Below, one piece after another: positions 1 through 9,678 of a DNA stretch of 61,771 nt (the first letter of the stretch is position 1; every line of letters begins with the position of its first letter). Source of the stretch: Williamwhitmania sp. (GTDB lineage: Bacteria > Bacteroidota > Bacteroidia > Bacteroidales > Williamwhitmaniaceae); contig DATKVT010000183.1 in assembly GCA_035529935.1 (NCBI GenBank), forward strand, positions 1 through 61,771, in the 5' to 3' direction. A model generated the notes under the pieces. It was given only the letters and a program-made list of their open reading frames with translations. It searched no databases and was not told the DNA's origin. The position numbers and the translations under genes were made by a program.

Positions 1-727
1 CGTTGATCCATTTGGCCTCCTCGCTGCATAGGAATGCAACCACGCCGCCAATATCATCGGGCAAGCCAACACGACCCAACGCCGTTACACTAGCAATGTT
101 GTCGTTTACCTCCTTGTTGTCGCGCACATGACCTCCACCAAAATCGGTGGCAATGGCTCCGGGAGCAACCACGTTGGCGGCTATTTTCCGTGGCCCTAGC
201 TCCTTGGCAAGGTATCGCGTAAGCACCTCAATAGCCCCCTTCATGGAACCGTATGCCGACGAACCCGGAAACGAGAATCGAGCCAGCCCCGAAGAGATGT
301 TTATGATACGACCTCCATCGTTGATAAAGGCCAGTGCCTTTTGGGTGAGGAAAAACACACCCTTGTAGTGGATGTTCATTACCGTGTCGAACTGTTCCTC
401 TGTGGTTTCGGCAAATGGGGCGTAAAGCGCTGTACCTGCATTGTTGATGAGGAAGTCAAAGTTAGTGCTGCCAGTTTCTCTCTTCAAATACTCGGTTACC
501 TGTTTGAAAAAGCCATCGAACTGCTTCACGTTTCCGGTATCCAACTGAAAGGTGGCTGCCCTTTGTCCCATCGATTGAATTTCGGCCACTACCTTGTCGG
601 CCTCTTGCTTGTTGCTATTGTAGGTAATCACTACATCGATACCTTTTTTTGCAAGGCCAATGGCCATGTTTTTGCCTAACCCGCGACTTCCGCCGGTTAC
701 CAAGGCAATTTTACTTTTTGTGCTCAT
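1..727 (-). CDS. SDR-family NAD(P)-dependent oxidoreductase (C-terminus cut by window edge)
   Basis: The reading frame starts at ATG 727 and runs leftward off the window, giving about 242 residues with no stop. The N-terminus reads MSTKSKIALVTGGSRGLGKN, the TGxxxGxG Rossmann cofactor site of classical short-chain dehydrogenases. NNAG follows near residue 97, then ISS and the catalytic YGSMK (Tyr-x-x-x-Lys) near residues 155-160. The late PDDIGGVVAFL and NGQ segments are also typical, so only a few C-terminal residues should be missing. Family knowledge supports NAD(P)-dependent oxidation or reduction of a small carbonyl or alcohol substrate in the cytoplasm; the substrate cannot be told from sequence. 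It is closest in pattern to the 3-oxoacyl-ACP-reductase/glucose-dehydrogenase-like group. Plus-strand frames across the same bases are shadows. Confidence 0.9.
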   Translation of the reverse strand, partial: MSTKSKIALVTGGSRGLGKNMAIGLAKKGIDVVITYNSNKQEADKVVAEIQSMGQRAATFQLDTGNVKQFDGFFKQVTEYLKRETGSTNFDFLINNAGTALYAPFAETTEEQFDTVMNIHYKGVFFLTQKALAFINDGGRIINISSGLARFSFPGSSAYGSMKGAIEVLTRYLAKELGPRKIAANVVAPGAIATDFGGGHVRDNKEVNDNIASVTALGRVGLPDDIGGVVAFLCSEEAKWIN

Positions 728-960
728 ATCTTTTAACAGTTAATTTTATGATGCAAAGTTGTGGCATTTCATTGGTGAAGCACTTAAGCGCATCAATCCT
801 ATATTTGCAAAGTTCAAACCTACAAAAGAGCTGTAAAGTTTGGAGAGAATTTTCTAGTTAACAGGCTTGATGTAGTGTTTGTTTACCACATGGGATAGTA
901 AAGGCAATGTAGGTGTTGCTTATTTTACTGAAAATTGATGATTGTGTGTTGGGTTAGTGG

Positions 961-3606
961 CTACAACCTTATTTGATTTACCAACTTAAAGGAGGCTTTT
1001 ATCCCAAATGAGGCGAATTTTTGGCCATTGAAGCCCACGAACACGCCCACCCCACCAAACAGGCTTATCTGCGTTAATCCGTATCCAGCCTCCCAGTAAG
1101 GGGTTCGTCCCTTGGTGTAGAGGTAGCTGGCATAAAGATTCTCCTGCCACATCCGGTTACTAAGAAACGGCAGGTACTTCAACAAAAGGAATGGCGACTG
1201 GTAGTGGACAAACCCTGTTGCCCATGCATTCGACGTGCTATGGTCGTAGTAGTTAAGCAGCTGGTAGCTGTTGCTAAAATCATCAAAAACCAGCGGAATA
1301 AGCTGCGTGTTGAAGTGCTTAAAGTCGGGGAAGTAGAGCCTGTTTTTTCGAACAAAGTCGCCGTAGCTAAGGCTGTAGCTAATCCAGTTGGAGGGTCCTG
1401 AATGAATGTCTTGGGATATCCCACCCTCTATGGTCACAAAGTCGGCGTAATTGTTTGCCAAATTGGGTAGTGCAATTCGTGTGTTTGCATAAATGGTTGG
1501 ATAGTTGGAACGAACCATCTCCTTTCGGTTTCGTTCCATACGGTAGTAATACCGGGGGGTATAGCTAATGCCCAACTCCATAATGGCTGCCTTGTGGTTG
1601 GGCAGATATGTTCCATAAACCGAATCGGTAACTGGAATATTTGGCTTATACTCTTTGCTGTCGGTGTAGAAGAACGAAAAATCGGTGTGATTCTCGAGCA
1701 TAGTTCGGTTGTAGAAACCACCTCCGGTTTTGAGCACCAGTCCATTGGCTATATCAATATTGTTGCCGAACTCAGCAAAATCATTTTGGTAGAGCGCCAT
1801 ATAGTTGGTTCGAAAAAAGAGCGAAGAGATGGTGTTTCCAAAAACGCTCACGCCGTTCTCCCGGTTGAAATCAGCACTTTCGCTTCCAGCTAAAAAAGAG
1901 ATGGAGCCACGGCTTAGCGGTGCATAGTCGAAGCGGGTATTGAGCTCTCCCATCAACCTTTTTCGGTTAAAGGCGTAGGCCAGCGACGGCTTAATATCAA
2001 AGGTGGTAGAAGCATAGTGCTTCCTATAACGGAAGTATGCTCCGGCCACAAAGCCGTCCACCGTGTTGAACCTAATTTGGGTAGGGGTAACGAGTCCCGA
2101 AAAGGCCATCTTGACTGTATCGCCCTTGGTCCATGTTTTTCCAAAAATCGCCTTGCTAATTGGCGATGACTTCTTAGGCAACGTATCCTTGGCCGATTTT
2201 GTGGTGTCCGACTTGTGGGCAGCGTCAGGTAGAGCTGCCAGCTTCATGCCTACGACCTCCTCCGGGGTAAGGGCAACCGGACGAATACGCTGCCAAGTGA
2301 TGCTATCGGTTAGCCTTGCAGCAGAATCAACTTTTATGTTGTTTCTATTATCCTTAATTTCCAGCCCTTTTTGGCTCGTGGTATCCTTTGCCTTCGCCTC
2401 CTGCTTCATGAGAACAGCCATCTGGTACATCTCCCTATTGTTGAGCTTATCCTTCTCCATAAGCTGCTGCATCTTCTGTGTACGAACCTGTTCTCTCTTT
2501 TCCTTTCTGGTTTTTGGAGCGGGTTTAACCTCCTTTTTGCTCTCCTCTATGGCCACCTTCACCTCGGGGAAAGCCGTTGGCGGTTTTAGCTTGGTGTTCT
2601 CGGTAACCTGATTATACTTCACCGAGGCTGTATACTTCACGTCGCCCTCATTGCCTAAGAACTGGCCAATAATGTCGAAGTAGTAGCTAACCGGCATCCA
2701 CACATTCTTCTCCACCTCGCTAAAGTTTTGCTGCAGGTGAATGGTTCCTACTGTTGATTCAACCGAGAGGTCCACAGCGTGAAGGTTCCAAAAGTTGTCG
2801 GCAATGTAGATGTAGCCCGACACCAGCTGCTTGCTCTTTCGTTTAGGAATAACCTTTATCTTGTTCACCACCACATCGCCCTCCATGCTAAACCCTTCGT
2901 AGCGGAAGTTGTAGTGGTTAAAGGCATATGGCGCTAGAGGGAGTATCATGTCGCCAATTTTTGGCTGGTAGAAGCTTGCATTTACAAAGTTCATTGGGTC
3001 TCCGCCATTTTCGTCAGGGAAGTTGGATTTTAAGCTTTTCACCGTTTGGTCATACTTATTAGGAGCGGTAAACTTAATGTCGCTTAACGATTCCTTCAGG
3101 TATAGCACTCCAACCTTTGGCATATCTTCGTCACTGGACATCTTTCGCACAATCCACGATAGCTTTTTTATTTTGAGGCTTCCCTTCATGTATACCTCAG
3201 CGGTGTAGGAGGTAATCTGATTTTGGTAGTATGGCGCCATGCCTATTGCTCTGCGCATAATACCGTAGGCGGGATCCTCGGAACCGGGCGTTATCCTTAC
3301 CCCAGCAATTTGGTAAGGTTTGGTATTCAGGGTAACGTTGTGGTGTAGACCATTTTTCCCAACCACCAGCTGCTCCTCCAGCGATTCATAGCCCAAACTT
3401 TGGAATACTACTGAATAGGTTCCGGGCTGCACCTGAACGTTATAACCGCCGTAATCGTTGGCGGTGGTACCCAGCTTTAGTTCTTTTATGTAAACCGTTG
3501 CATACGGCACGGTGACACCCTTCTCGTCGGTGATGGTACCGCTAATGGATTGCCCTTGCATTGAGACTGAAGCAAGCAGGAAGAATAGGCTGGTAAAGTA
3601 GCGCAT
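961..3606 (-). CDS. DUF5686 outer-membrane protein with N-terminal carboxypeptidase-regulatory-like domain
   Basis: This is an 881-residue exported protein. Residues 1-18 are a signal peptide ending in a QGQ cleavage context. Residues about 20-110 form a CarboxypepD_reg-like beta-sandwich (SGTITDEKGVTVPYATVYIK, then GYESLEEQL). The rest matches the DUF5686 family of Bacteroidota, with many alternating hydrophobic/aromatic strands towards the C-terminus (ending in the F-x-L-x-N-Q-I-R-L style), consistent with an outer-membrane beta-barrel. A Lys/Glu-rich, low-complexity insert lies at about residues 355-490. The molecular function of DUF5686 is unknown. It stands alone: the SDR gene lies 233 bp downstream on the same strand and no hairpin is obvious between them. 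The start at 3606 is followed directly by a convincing signal peptide. Confidence 0.85.
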   Translation of the reverse strand: MRYFTSLFFLLASVSMQGQSISGTITDEKGVTVPYATVYIKELKLGTTANDYGGYNVQVQPGTYSVVFQSLGYESLEEQLVVGKNGLHHNVTLNTKPYQIAGVRITPGSEDPAYGIMRRAIGMAPYYQNQITSYTAEVYMKGSLKIKKLSWIVRKMSSDEDMPKVGVLYLKESLSDIKFTAPNKYDQTVKSLKSNFPDENGGDPMNFVNASFYQPKIGDMILPLAPYAFNHYNFRYEGFSMEGDVVVNKIKVIPKRKSKQLVSGYIYIADNFWNLHAVDLSVESTVGTIHLQQNFSEVEKNVWMPVSYYFDIIGQFLGNEGDVKYTASVKYNQVTENTKLKPPTAFPEVKVAIEESKKEVKPAPKTRKEKREQVRTQKMQQLMEKDKLNNREMYQMAVLMKQEAKAKDTTSQKGLEIKDNRNNIKVDSAARLTDSITWQRIRPVALTPEEVVGMKLAALPDAAHKSDTTKSAKDTLPKKSSPISKAIFGKTWTKGDTVKMAFSGLVTPTQIRFNTVDGFVAGAYFRYRKHYASTTFDIKPSLAYAFNRKRLMGELNTRFDYAPLSRGSISFLAGSESADFNRENGVSVFGNTISSLFFRTNYMALYQNDFAEFGNNIDIANGLVLKTGGGFYNRTMLENHTDFSFFYTDSKEYKPNIPVTDSVYGTYLPNHKAAIMELGISYTPRYYYRMERNRKEMVRSNYPTIYANTRIALPNLANNYADFVTIEGGISQDIHSGPSNWISYSLSYGDFVRKNRLYFPDFKHFNTQLIPLVFDDFSNSYQLLNYYDHSTSNAWATGFVHYQSPFLLLKYLPFLSNRMWQENLYASYLYTKGRTPYWEAGYGLTQISLFGGVGVFVGFNGQKFASFGIKASFKLVNQIRL

Positions 3607-3963
3607 AAAAAAGGGACGTTGGTTTTGCCTTAGGCGATTATGTAATGGGAAAAGTTACAAAAAAAAGATGCATGCCATTGTATATCACTTTTTTTGTTTC
3701 AGGTTTCAACACATAAAAGATTCATTATTCACTGGGGTTGGTAATAAAATAGTAGTACACTTGCAACTTCTTTTCGGCAGGTAACCAAAGAATTAAACCC
3801 TTTTATTTCTAAGAAGGAAAACATTTTATATTTTTAACCGGGGATGGTCGCTCTATTTTCAGCCTTTTGTCATTTTCGCAAATCGCTGTTTTGTTGAACA
3901 TTTGGAAGTATGGGGCCTCCACTTCACCATACATTACGATACCGAACATTAATAATCGGGAAA
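3607..3963. other. Divergent intergenic region
   Basis: This 357-bp AT-rich spacer separates the diverging DUF5686 and sensor genes and must hold both promoters. On the minus strand there is a TAACTTTT box near the DUF5686 start, close to the TAnnTTTG consensus. I see no convincing -33/-7 pair for the plus-strand gene. Short reading frames here overlap the sensor gene out of frame and do not look coding. Confidence 0.4.
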
Positions 3964-6726
3964 ATGATTTCATTCAAGAAGCTCAGGTTGACGACAAAGA
4001 TGCAGGTTTTGGTTTTGCTAACCGGCATTGCAGTTATAACCTTAATAGGTCTATTTGCTGGTTACCGCGTCCGGCAAATGGCCGTAGACAGTGCCATTGC
4101 CACTGTTACAAAACAGGCCGAAAAACATGCTGCTCTTATCAGGGGTGATTTGGAGTTGGACCTTGGTTTTTCCAGAGCTTTGGCTCAATCGATGTATGGC
4201 TACGAAAAAATCCCAAGACCAGAGCGCGACTCCATCTACTTGAATCTGCTTTACAATTTGAAGCGCAATAACCCCAAGTACCTCTATGTATGGATGAATT
4301 GGGAGTACTCGGCCTTGAGACTGGGATATAAGTTTGACTATGGGCGCGAATCCACTTCGGTTTACGAGAGCCATGGTGATATTGTAAGCTTTGTGGAGCA
4401 AAAAGATACAGCCGGTAACAACCTTGAAAGTTCATACTATAAGGTTAAGACCACCAATAAGGAGGCAATTATTGATCCTTACCCATATTCCGTTGACGGT
4501 ATTCACACCACCATGGTTACCAGTGTCTGTGTTCCTATCGATAAGGGCGGCCGCTTTGTTGGCTTGGCCGGAGTAGACATTCCCCTTTCGAAGTTTCAGG
4601 ATCAGGTTGCCAGCATTCACTCCTACGAGGGTTCACTTGCCTTCCTCGTTTCCAACAACGGAATTATTATTGCTCATCAAGATCCAGCGAATGTTGGGAA
4701 AAAATTGGTTGAGGTTTATCCTGATATTACGTTAACCAATAATTTGGAGAAGAAAATTGCAGATGGGTTTGGAACACAATTCTATGCTGCTGTCAACGGG
4801 ACGCGCTGCTATATCATTCTTCGCCCAGTTAAGGTTAGTGATACCGACCAGCCTTGGTCTCTTGGCTTAATAATTCCCTCCTCATCCATTATGCAGGAGG
4901 CTCGAGCCACTTTGTATATCTCCATCCTGGTTATGATTCTTGGTTTAGGATTGCTCGCGTTTGTTGTTCGGATGATTGCAAAAAACATTACAAGTCCCAT
5001 AATGACCATTAGGGATAGACTCAACATTATGGCCTTGGGTGATATTGATTCCTCGAAGAAGGTCACCATTGATACTGGTGATGAGTTGGAGGAACTGGGG
5101 AACTCACTCAACAGCTTGGTTGATGGATTAAATAACGCTGAGGTATTTGCACGCGAAATAGGGAAGGGGAACCTTAATGCAGAATTTAACCTTCTAGGAT
5201 CCAACGATCTCCTTGGAAAATCGTTACTGGATATGCGACAGTCGCTTAAGGAGGCTCGTGAGCAGGAGGATTTACGTAAGGAAGAGGAAGAACGCCAAAA
5301 TTGGGCTACTAAAGGGTTGGCGCTGTTTGGTGACATACTTCGTCGCAACAACGACAACCTACATGAACTTTCATACGAAATTATCCAAAACCTGGTAACC
5401 TACCTTGGGGCTAATCAGGGTGGTGTTTTTGTGATAAACGATTCTGATCCATCCCAGCTTGTTTTGGAGATGACCGCCAGCTATGCCTACGATCGGAGGA
5501 AGTTCTTAGAAAAAACCGTAGTTCCCGGAGAGGGAATGGTTGGTCGTTGCTTCCAAGAGCGTAAGCGAATTTATATGACCGCAGTCCCAAACAACTACAT
5601 CACCATTACTTCTGGCCTTGGAAAAGAAAATCCAAGCGCACTGCTTCTTATCCCCATGCTGGTGAACGATAACATTTTTGGAGTTATCGAGATTGCCAGC
5701 TTTACCAAGTTGCCGGAATATCAAATTGCATTTGTTGAGAAAGTTTCGGAGAGCATTGCTGCCACCATATCTTCTACCAAGATTAATATTCGCACGGCGG
5801 AGTTACTGGCAAGGGCACAGCAACAGGCTGAAGAGCTGGCAGCCCAGGAGGAGGAGATGCGTCAAAACATGGAAGAGCTGCAGGCTACTCAGGAGGAGAT
5901 GGAGCGAAAACGCAGTGAGCAGGAGCAGTTGCAACAGCAGCTGGGCGAGGAGAAAGCGTTGCTCGACGCTCTTATGCTGAACATTCCTGACTTTGTTTAC
6001 TTTAAGGATACTAACAGTCAGTTTATCCGCATAAGCAAATCAATGGTAAAGCTATTCATGGCACAATCACCTGACGATCTCATTGGAAAATCGGACTTCG
6101 ATTTCCATTCCAAGGAGCATGCACAGATTGCCTTCAATGAGGAGAAAACTATCATGAATAGCCAAAAGCCTATCGTTGACCATGTGGTTCATGAGCAGTT
6201 TGACGATGGTCGTGAGCAGTGGGTTTCTACTACCAAAATGCCTCTCTTCAACGATCATGGTGAGGTGGTTGGTACCTGGGGTATTAGTAAGATAGTGACC
6301 GAACTGAAGCAGGCCGAAATAATTGCAAACTCGAAGGTTGCGGAAGCCGAAGAGCTGCACAAGAAGATGGTAGCTCACGAGAATGAATACAGGGCACTTG
6401 CCTCTGCGCTAAATGCCAACACGCTGGTTACCTACTTCACTACCGAAGGAGTAATAATTTCGGTAAACCAACCAGTGCTCAGTATGGTGGACAAAAACGA
6501 GAATGAGATTGTTGGCCATCACCACAATGAGGTATTTGGGATGGGCGAATCGGAAGAGGCCCAAAAGGAGCTCTGGAGCGATTTGCGAAAGGGTATTGTT
6601 GTAAACCGCACCTACAGTCGTAAAGTGAATGGGGTAAAGGTTGTCTTGCACGAAACTTACTCGCCGGTGGAAAATATTGATGGATTGGTTGAGAAGGTAG
6701 TCTGCATTGCTACCAAAGAATCCTAA
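3964..6726 (+). CDS. Membrane sensor protein: Cache-HAMP-GAF-coiled coil-PAS-PAS, no output domain
   Basis: I prefer ATG 3964 (MISFKKLRLTT) over the in-frame ATG at 3910, because it puts a short basic stretch directly before the first membrane helix (about residues 13-36) and lines up with the paralogue at 9679-11991. Domains in order: extracytoplasmic dCache-like sensor (about 37-315, with the GLAGVDIPLSKFQ pattern), second helix (about 316-339), HAMP (about 340-392), GAF (about 480-610), a Gln/Glu-rich coiled coil (about 610-670), PAS (about 675-790) and a second PAS-like domain (about 805-918). There is no histidine-kinase, GGDEF, HD-GYP or methyl-accepting domain, so it senses a ligand but must signal through a partner. 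Such GAF/PAS proteins are common in Bacteroidota. A nearly identical coiled-coil segment is found in the paralogue encoded on the opposite strand. Confidence 0.85.
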   Translation: MISFKKLRLTTKMQVLVLLTGIAVITLIGLFAGYRVRQMAVDSAIATVTKQAEKHAALIRGDLELDLGFSRALAQSMYGYEKIPRPERDSIYLNLLYNLKRNNPKYLYVWMNWEYSALRLGYKFDYGRESTSVYESHGDIVSFVEQKDTAGNNLESSYYKVKTTNKEAIIDPYPYSVDGIHTTMVTSVCVPIDKGGRFVGLAGVDIPLSKFQDQVASIHSYEGSLAFLVSNNGIIIAHQDPANVGKKLVEVYPDITLTNNLEKKIADGFGTQFYAAVNGTRCYIILRPVKVSDTDQPWSLGLIIPSSSIMQEARATLYISILVMILGLGLLAFVVRMIAKNITSPIMTIRDRLNIMALGDIDSSKKVTIDTGDELEELGNSLNSLVDGLNNAEVFAREIGKGNLNAEFNLLGSNDLLGKSLLDMRQSLKEAREQEDLRKEEEERQNWATKGLALFGDILRRNNDNLHELSYEIIQNLVTYLGANQGGVFVINDSDPSQLVLEMTASYAYDRRKFLEKTVVPGEGMVGRCFQERKRIYMTAVPNNYITITSGLGKENPSALLLIPMLVNDNIFGVIEIASFTKLPEYQIAFVEKVSESIAATISSTKINIRTAELLARAQQQAEELAAQEEEMRQNMEELQATQEEMERKRSEQEQLQQQLGEEKALLDALMLNIPDFVYFKDTNSQFIRISKSMVKLFMAQSPDDLIGKSDFDFHSKEHAQIAFNEEKTIMNSQKPIVDHVVHEQFDDGREQWVSTTKMPLFNDHGEVVGTWGISKIVTELKQAEIIANSKVAEAEELHKKMVAHENEYRALASALNANTLVTYFTTEGVIISVNQPVLSMVDKNENEIVGHHHNEVFGMGESEEAQKELWSDLRKGIVVNRTYSRKVNGVKVVLHETYSPVENIDGLVEKVVCIATKES
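5845..5885 (+). repeat. 41-bp inverted repeat, left arm (coiled-coil coding)
   Basis: These 41 bases are exactly the reverse complement of 10064-10104. They encode the QEEEMRQNMEELQA segment of the coiled coil in both sensor proteins. The bases just outside the 41 bp already differ at many wobble positions, so the identity is sharply bounded. Confidence 0.9.
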
Positions 6727-6823
6727 TGGGTAGATTTGCTGTCGAAATGACGGTTATCAATTAATAAAAAATTAGTTTGGCGGCCGCGGTTAATTTCCTG
6801 CGGCTGCTTTTTTGGCACTTACC

Positions 6824-8185
6824 ATGTATGTTGTAGTCGACCTTGAAACGAGTGGGGGAAACCCTCAACGCGACCGAATAATTGAAATTGCAGCCTACCT
6901 TTTCGATGGAGAAACGGTGGTTGGTGACCTGGTTACGCTCATTAATCCCGAAACGAACATTCCACCATACATTACCACGCTCACCGGGATTAACAACCAA
7001 ATGGTGGCCAATTCGCCAAAGTTTTATGAGGTTGCCAAGAAGTTTGTGGAGCTCACCGAAGGTTGCGTTTTTGTGGCTCACAATGCTCCTTTCGACTATG
7101 GCTTTATACGCGACGAATTTCAGCGATTGGGTTATACCTATAATCGACCAACGCTTTGCACCGTTCGATGGAGTCGAAAGCTTATACCGGGTCTTCCATC
7201 CTACAGCTTGGGCAACCTTTGTCAGTCGCTGAATATTCAGTTTGGCGATCGCCACCGTGCTGCTGGTGATGCCACCGCCACCGTTAAGTTGCTTCGTCTG
7301 CTGTTGGAACGCAACAATGGCGATCAAATTATACCTCTCAACGGCAGCGTTATTTCGCGCGAAAAATTACACCCAAATCTTTCCATCGATCGGTTGGCCA
7401 AACTGCCCGATGAAACAGGTGTTTACTTTATGTGGAACGAGAAGGAGGAGCTCATCTATGTAGGTAAAAGTATCAACATTAAAAGCCGAATAAGCCAGCA
7501 TATTACCGGGGCTAAATCGCGTCGTGAAACGGAAATGGTTGGTGCCATGGCCGACATTACCTGGGAACTCACCGGTAGCGAGTTGGTAGCGCTGCTGCTG
7601 GAGTCTTACCACATTAAGCAACAAATACCAGTTTATAATCGTGCTCAACGAAGAAAAGGAACATCATACGGACTTTACGTTGAACCAGATGACAATGGCT
7701 ACTTAAACTTTAAAATATCGAATAAGGCAGAGATGACTACCCCTGTTGCAAACTTCACCTCGCAGGCTATGGCGCGAAAGGTGCTCGACGATTTGATTGA
7801 TCAATACAGCCTTTGTCAAAAACTATGCGGTCTTTACAGCACCACTGGGGGTTGCTTTCATAGTCAAATTGGCCTTTGCAGAGGTGCGTGCAAGGGAGAA
7901 GAATCACCAGAGGATTATAATCAAAGGGTGGAAAAAGCCATGGCCTCCTCCGACTTGCCCCGGGCCTCATTTTTTCTGCTCGATAAGGGGAGAAATCCCG
8001 AAGAATTTGCCGTGGTAAAGGTGGAGTGTGGAAAGCTAACCGGATGGGGTTTCTGCGATCAGAACATGGCAAACGGAATCGATGCGCTGCACGATTGCAT
8101 TAAATCATATCCAGATAATAGGGATTCGAGAATCATAGTCAGGTCGTTCTTGGCCGCACCGGGAATTAAAAAGATACCGTTTTAG
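6824..8185 (+). CDS. DEDDh 3'-5' exonuclease fused to GIY-YIG endonuclease domain
   Basis: This is a 453-residue protein from ATG 6824; an upstream TTG at 6812 would only add four residues. The N-terminal half (about 1-170) is a DnaQ/epsilon-type exonuclease: motif I DLETSG (Asp6, Glu8), motif II AHNAPFDYGF (Asp91), and motif III with His144 and Asp149 (HRAAGD). The centre (about 195-275) is a GIY-YIG nuclease of the UvrC/Cho type: TGVYFMW, IYVGKS and the following SRISQH. The C-terminal part contains LCGLYSTTGGCFHSQIGLC, a cysteine-containing stretch as found near the UvrC-like module. This exonuclease-UvrC-N fusion is known in several phyla and is presumed to act in DNA repair or processing. 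It lies 97 bp after the sensor gene on the same strand and is convergent with dgt. Confidence 0.9.
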   Translation: MYVVVDLETSGGNPQRDRIIEIAAYLFDGETVVGDLVTLINPETNIPPYITTLTGINNQMVANSPKFYEVAKKFVELTEGCVFVAHNAPFDYGFIRDEFQRLGYTYNRPTLCTVRWSRKLIPGLPSYSLGNLCQSLNIQFGDRHRAAGDATATVKLLRLLLERNNGDQIIPLNGSVISREKLHPNLSIDRLAKLPDETGVYFMWNEKEELIYVGKSINIKSRISQHITGAKSRRETEMVGAMADITWELTGSELVALLLESYHIKQQIPVYNRAQRRKGTSYGLYVEPDDNGYLNFKISNKAEMTTPVANFTSQAMARKVLDDLIDQYSLCQKLCGLYSTTGGCFHSQIGLCRGACKGEESPEDYNQRVEKAMASSDLPRASFFLLDKGRNPEEFAVVKVECGKLTGWGFCDQNMANGIDALHDCIKSYPDNRDSRIIVRSFLAAPGIKKIPF

Positions 8186-8225
8186 GATTGGATTAGAGAC
8201 TCCTTGTTCCTAATTTAGCTCCGCT

Positions 8226-8272
8226 GAGCTCCCTTCGGTCGGTTGCCTTCAGCGAGCTCCCTTCGGTCGGTT
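8226..8272. repeat. 19-bp direct repeat pair between convergent genes
   Basis: GAGCTCCCTTCGGTCGGTT occurs at 8226-8244 and again at 8254-8272, a 28-bp step. It lies in the 146-bp spacer between the exonuclease and dgt stop codons. No function is apparent; a short AGCTC-CGCT-GAGCT hairpin at the left edge could help termination. Confidence 0.8.
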
Positions 8273-8331
8273 CTAGTTTCTTATTATTCCCATCTCTGCC
8301 AATTTTTAAAATGGAGAGTTGATTTAGAACA

Positions 8332-9672
8332 CTAACGTGAAATCCCTGGAATGCTAATTCCTGAAAGGTTTTGGTAGAGTTCCAGCGCGTAGGTATCGGT
8401 CATTCCCGACACAAAATCGACCACCGAAAGCAGGTCGAGGTAGAGGCTGTCATTATTCATCTCATACTGCGATGGAATGCGAGAGAGCAACTTCTTAGAG
8501 TAGGTAGACTCACGATGCCGGAGTGCTTCGGTAAATATCTCGAGCAGCGTGTTTAGAATTTTGAAACCGGCAAGCTCTATTTCCACAACAGAATGGTGAC
8601 GATAAATCTCCTTGACCGATAACGTTGAAATGGCGTCCATAGCCAGCTTGGTTTCCTCGGGCAAGCTCTTCATCAGCCCAGCAACCGGTTTGCCGGCCAT
8701 GATTTGTGGCAACTGCTCAACAAACGAATTGCTGCACTCCTCAACCAGCTTATTTATCACCATTGCCCTCAGATAAGCCACCTGCTCGTTTTTGTCTGTC
8801 ACCACCCTAAGTGTTATATCAATCCGATGCCGAATACCCTGTTGCTTTGTTTCTGGAAAGAAGGCCAAAAGCAATTCCATTACCCGCTGCGTGGAGATTA
8901 TGCCCAGCTTATGAGCATCCTCTAAATCCATTATGTTATAGCAAATATCGTCGGCTGCCTCCATTAAGTATACTAGCGGATGTCGACAATAGCCGTTGGT
9001 ATTTAGCAACCCAGTGGCAGACATAATTTGCTCAAAAATTGCCTTGTCGGCCTGAAAAAAGCCAAACTTCTTTTTCGCCACCCCCTGCGTGGATTCCCAA
9101 GGATATTTCACCAAGGCAGCCATGGTGGCATAACTTAAACCAAATCCTCCGGTACGTCTTCCTTTAAGGCTATATGTCAGCAGCCTAAAAGAGTTTGCAT
9201 TACCCTCAAACTGTTTTAAGTCGAGAAACTCAGCCGGACTAAGATACTCTTCAAACTTCTCACTATTTTGGATAAAAAAGTGGCGAATAGCATCTTCGCC
9301 AGAATGGCCGAAAGGTGGGTTTCCTAGGTCGTGAGCAAGACAAGTGGTACTAACAATGGTTGGTATTTCTAAGAATAGTTGGCTAATTCCTTTATCGACG
9401 GTATGTTGAAGCCGATCTACAACAACGGCCCCCATCGAACGCCCCACGCTGGCAACCTCGAGGCTATGGGTTAAGCGATTGTGCACAAACACGCTTCCCG
9501 GCAGTGGGAATACTTGAGTCTTGTTTTGCAATCGACGAAACGGTGAAGAGAAAATAAGCCTGTCGTAATCGCGCTGAAAGTGTGTTCTTCCTGGCACCTC
9601 CGCTTCGGGCAAATCCTCCTCCTCCTTGCCAAGGCGCAAGGGCAATAAAAGCTTATCCCAGCTGAGCATCAT
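8332..9672 (-). CDS. dgt: Deoxyguanosinetriphosphate triphosphohydrolase-like protein (dGTPase)
   Basis: This 446-residue HD-domain protein hydrolyses dNTPs to deoxynucleosides and tripolyphosphate, controlling cytoplasmic nucleotide pools. It shows the family signature: RDYDRLIFSSPFRRLQNKTQ, NRLTHSLEV (metal-binding His), CLAHDLGNPPFGHSGEDAI (the HD pair near residues 114-115 and the following His), and later MDLEDA. Length is typical of the class of about 440-500 residues. ATG 9672 is preferred; a GTG at 9675 is the only longer option. The start lies only 6 bases after the stop codon of the upstream sensor gene on the same strand, so the two are probably co-transcribed and perhaps translationally coupled. 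Confidence 0.93.
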   Translation of the reverse strand: MMLSWDKLLLPLRLGKEEEDLPEAEVPGRTHFQRDYDRLIFSSPFRRLQNKTQVFPLPGSVFVHNRLTHSLEVASVGRSMGAVVVDRLQHTVDKGISQLFLEIPTIVSTTCLAHDLGNPPFGHSGEDAIRHFFIQNSEKFEEYLSPAEFLDLKQFEGNANSFRLLTYSLKGRRTGGFGLSYATMAALVKYPWESTQGVAKKKFGFFQADKAIFEQIMSATGLLNTNGYCRHPLVYLMEAADDICYNIMDLEDAHKLGIISTQRVMELLLAFFPETKQQGIRHRIDITLRVVTDKNEQVAYLRAMVINKLVEECSNSFVEQLPQIMAGKPVAGLMKSLPEETKLAMDAISTLSVKEIYRHHSVVEIELAGFKILNTLLEIFTEALRHRESTYSKKLLSRIPSQYEMNNDSLYLDLLSVVDFVSGMTDTYALELYQNLSGISIPGISR

Positions 9673-9678
9673 CACAAC

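Noticed and set aside
341..861. Plus-strand reading frames across the first 860 bases
   Set aside because: They run antisense to a clear short-chain dehydrogenase that has a Rossmann motif and a catalytic Tyr-x3-Lys; the frames are low-complexity and overlap each other.
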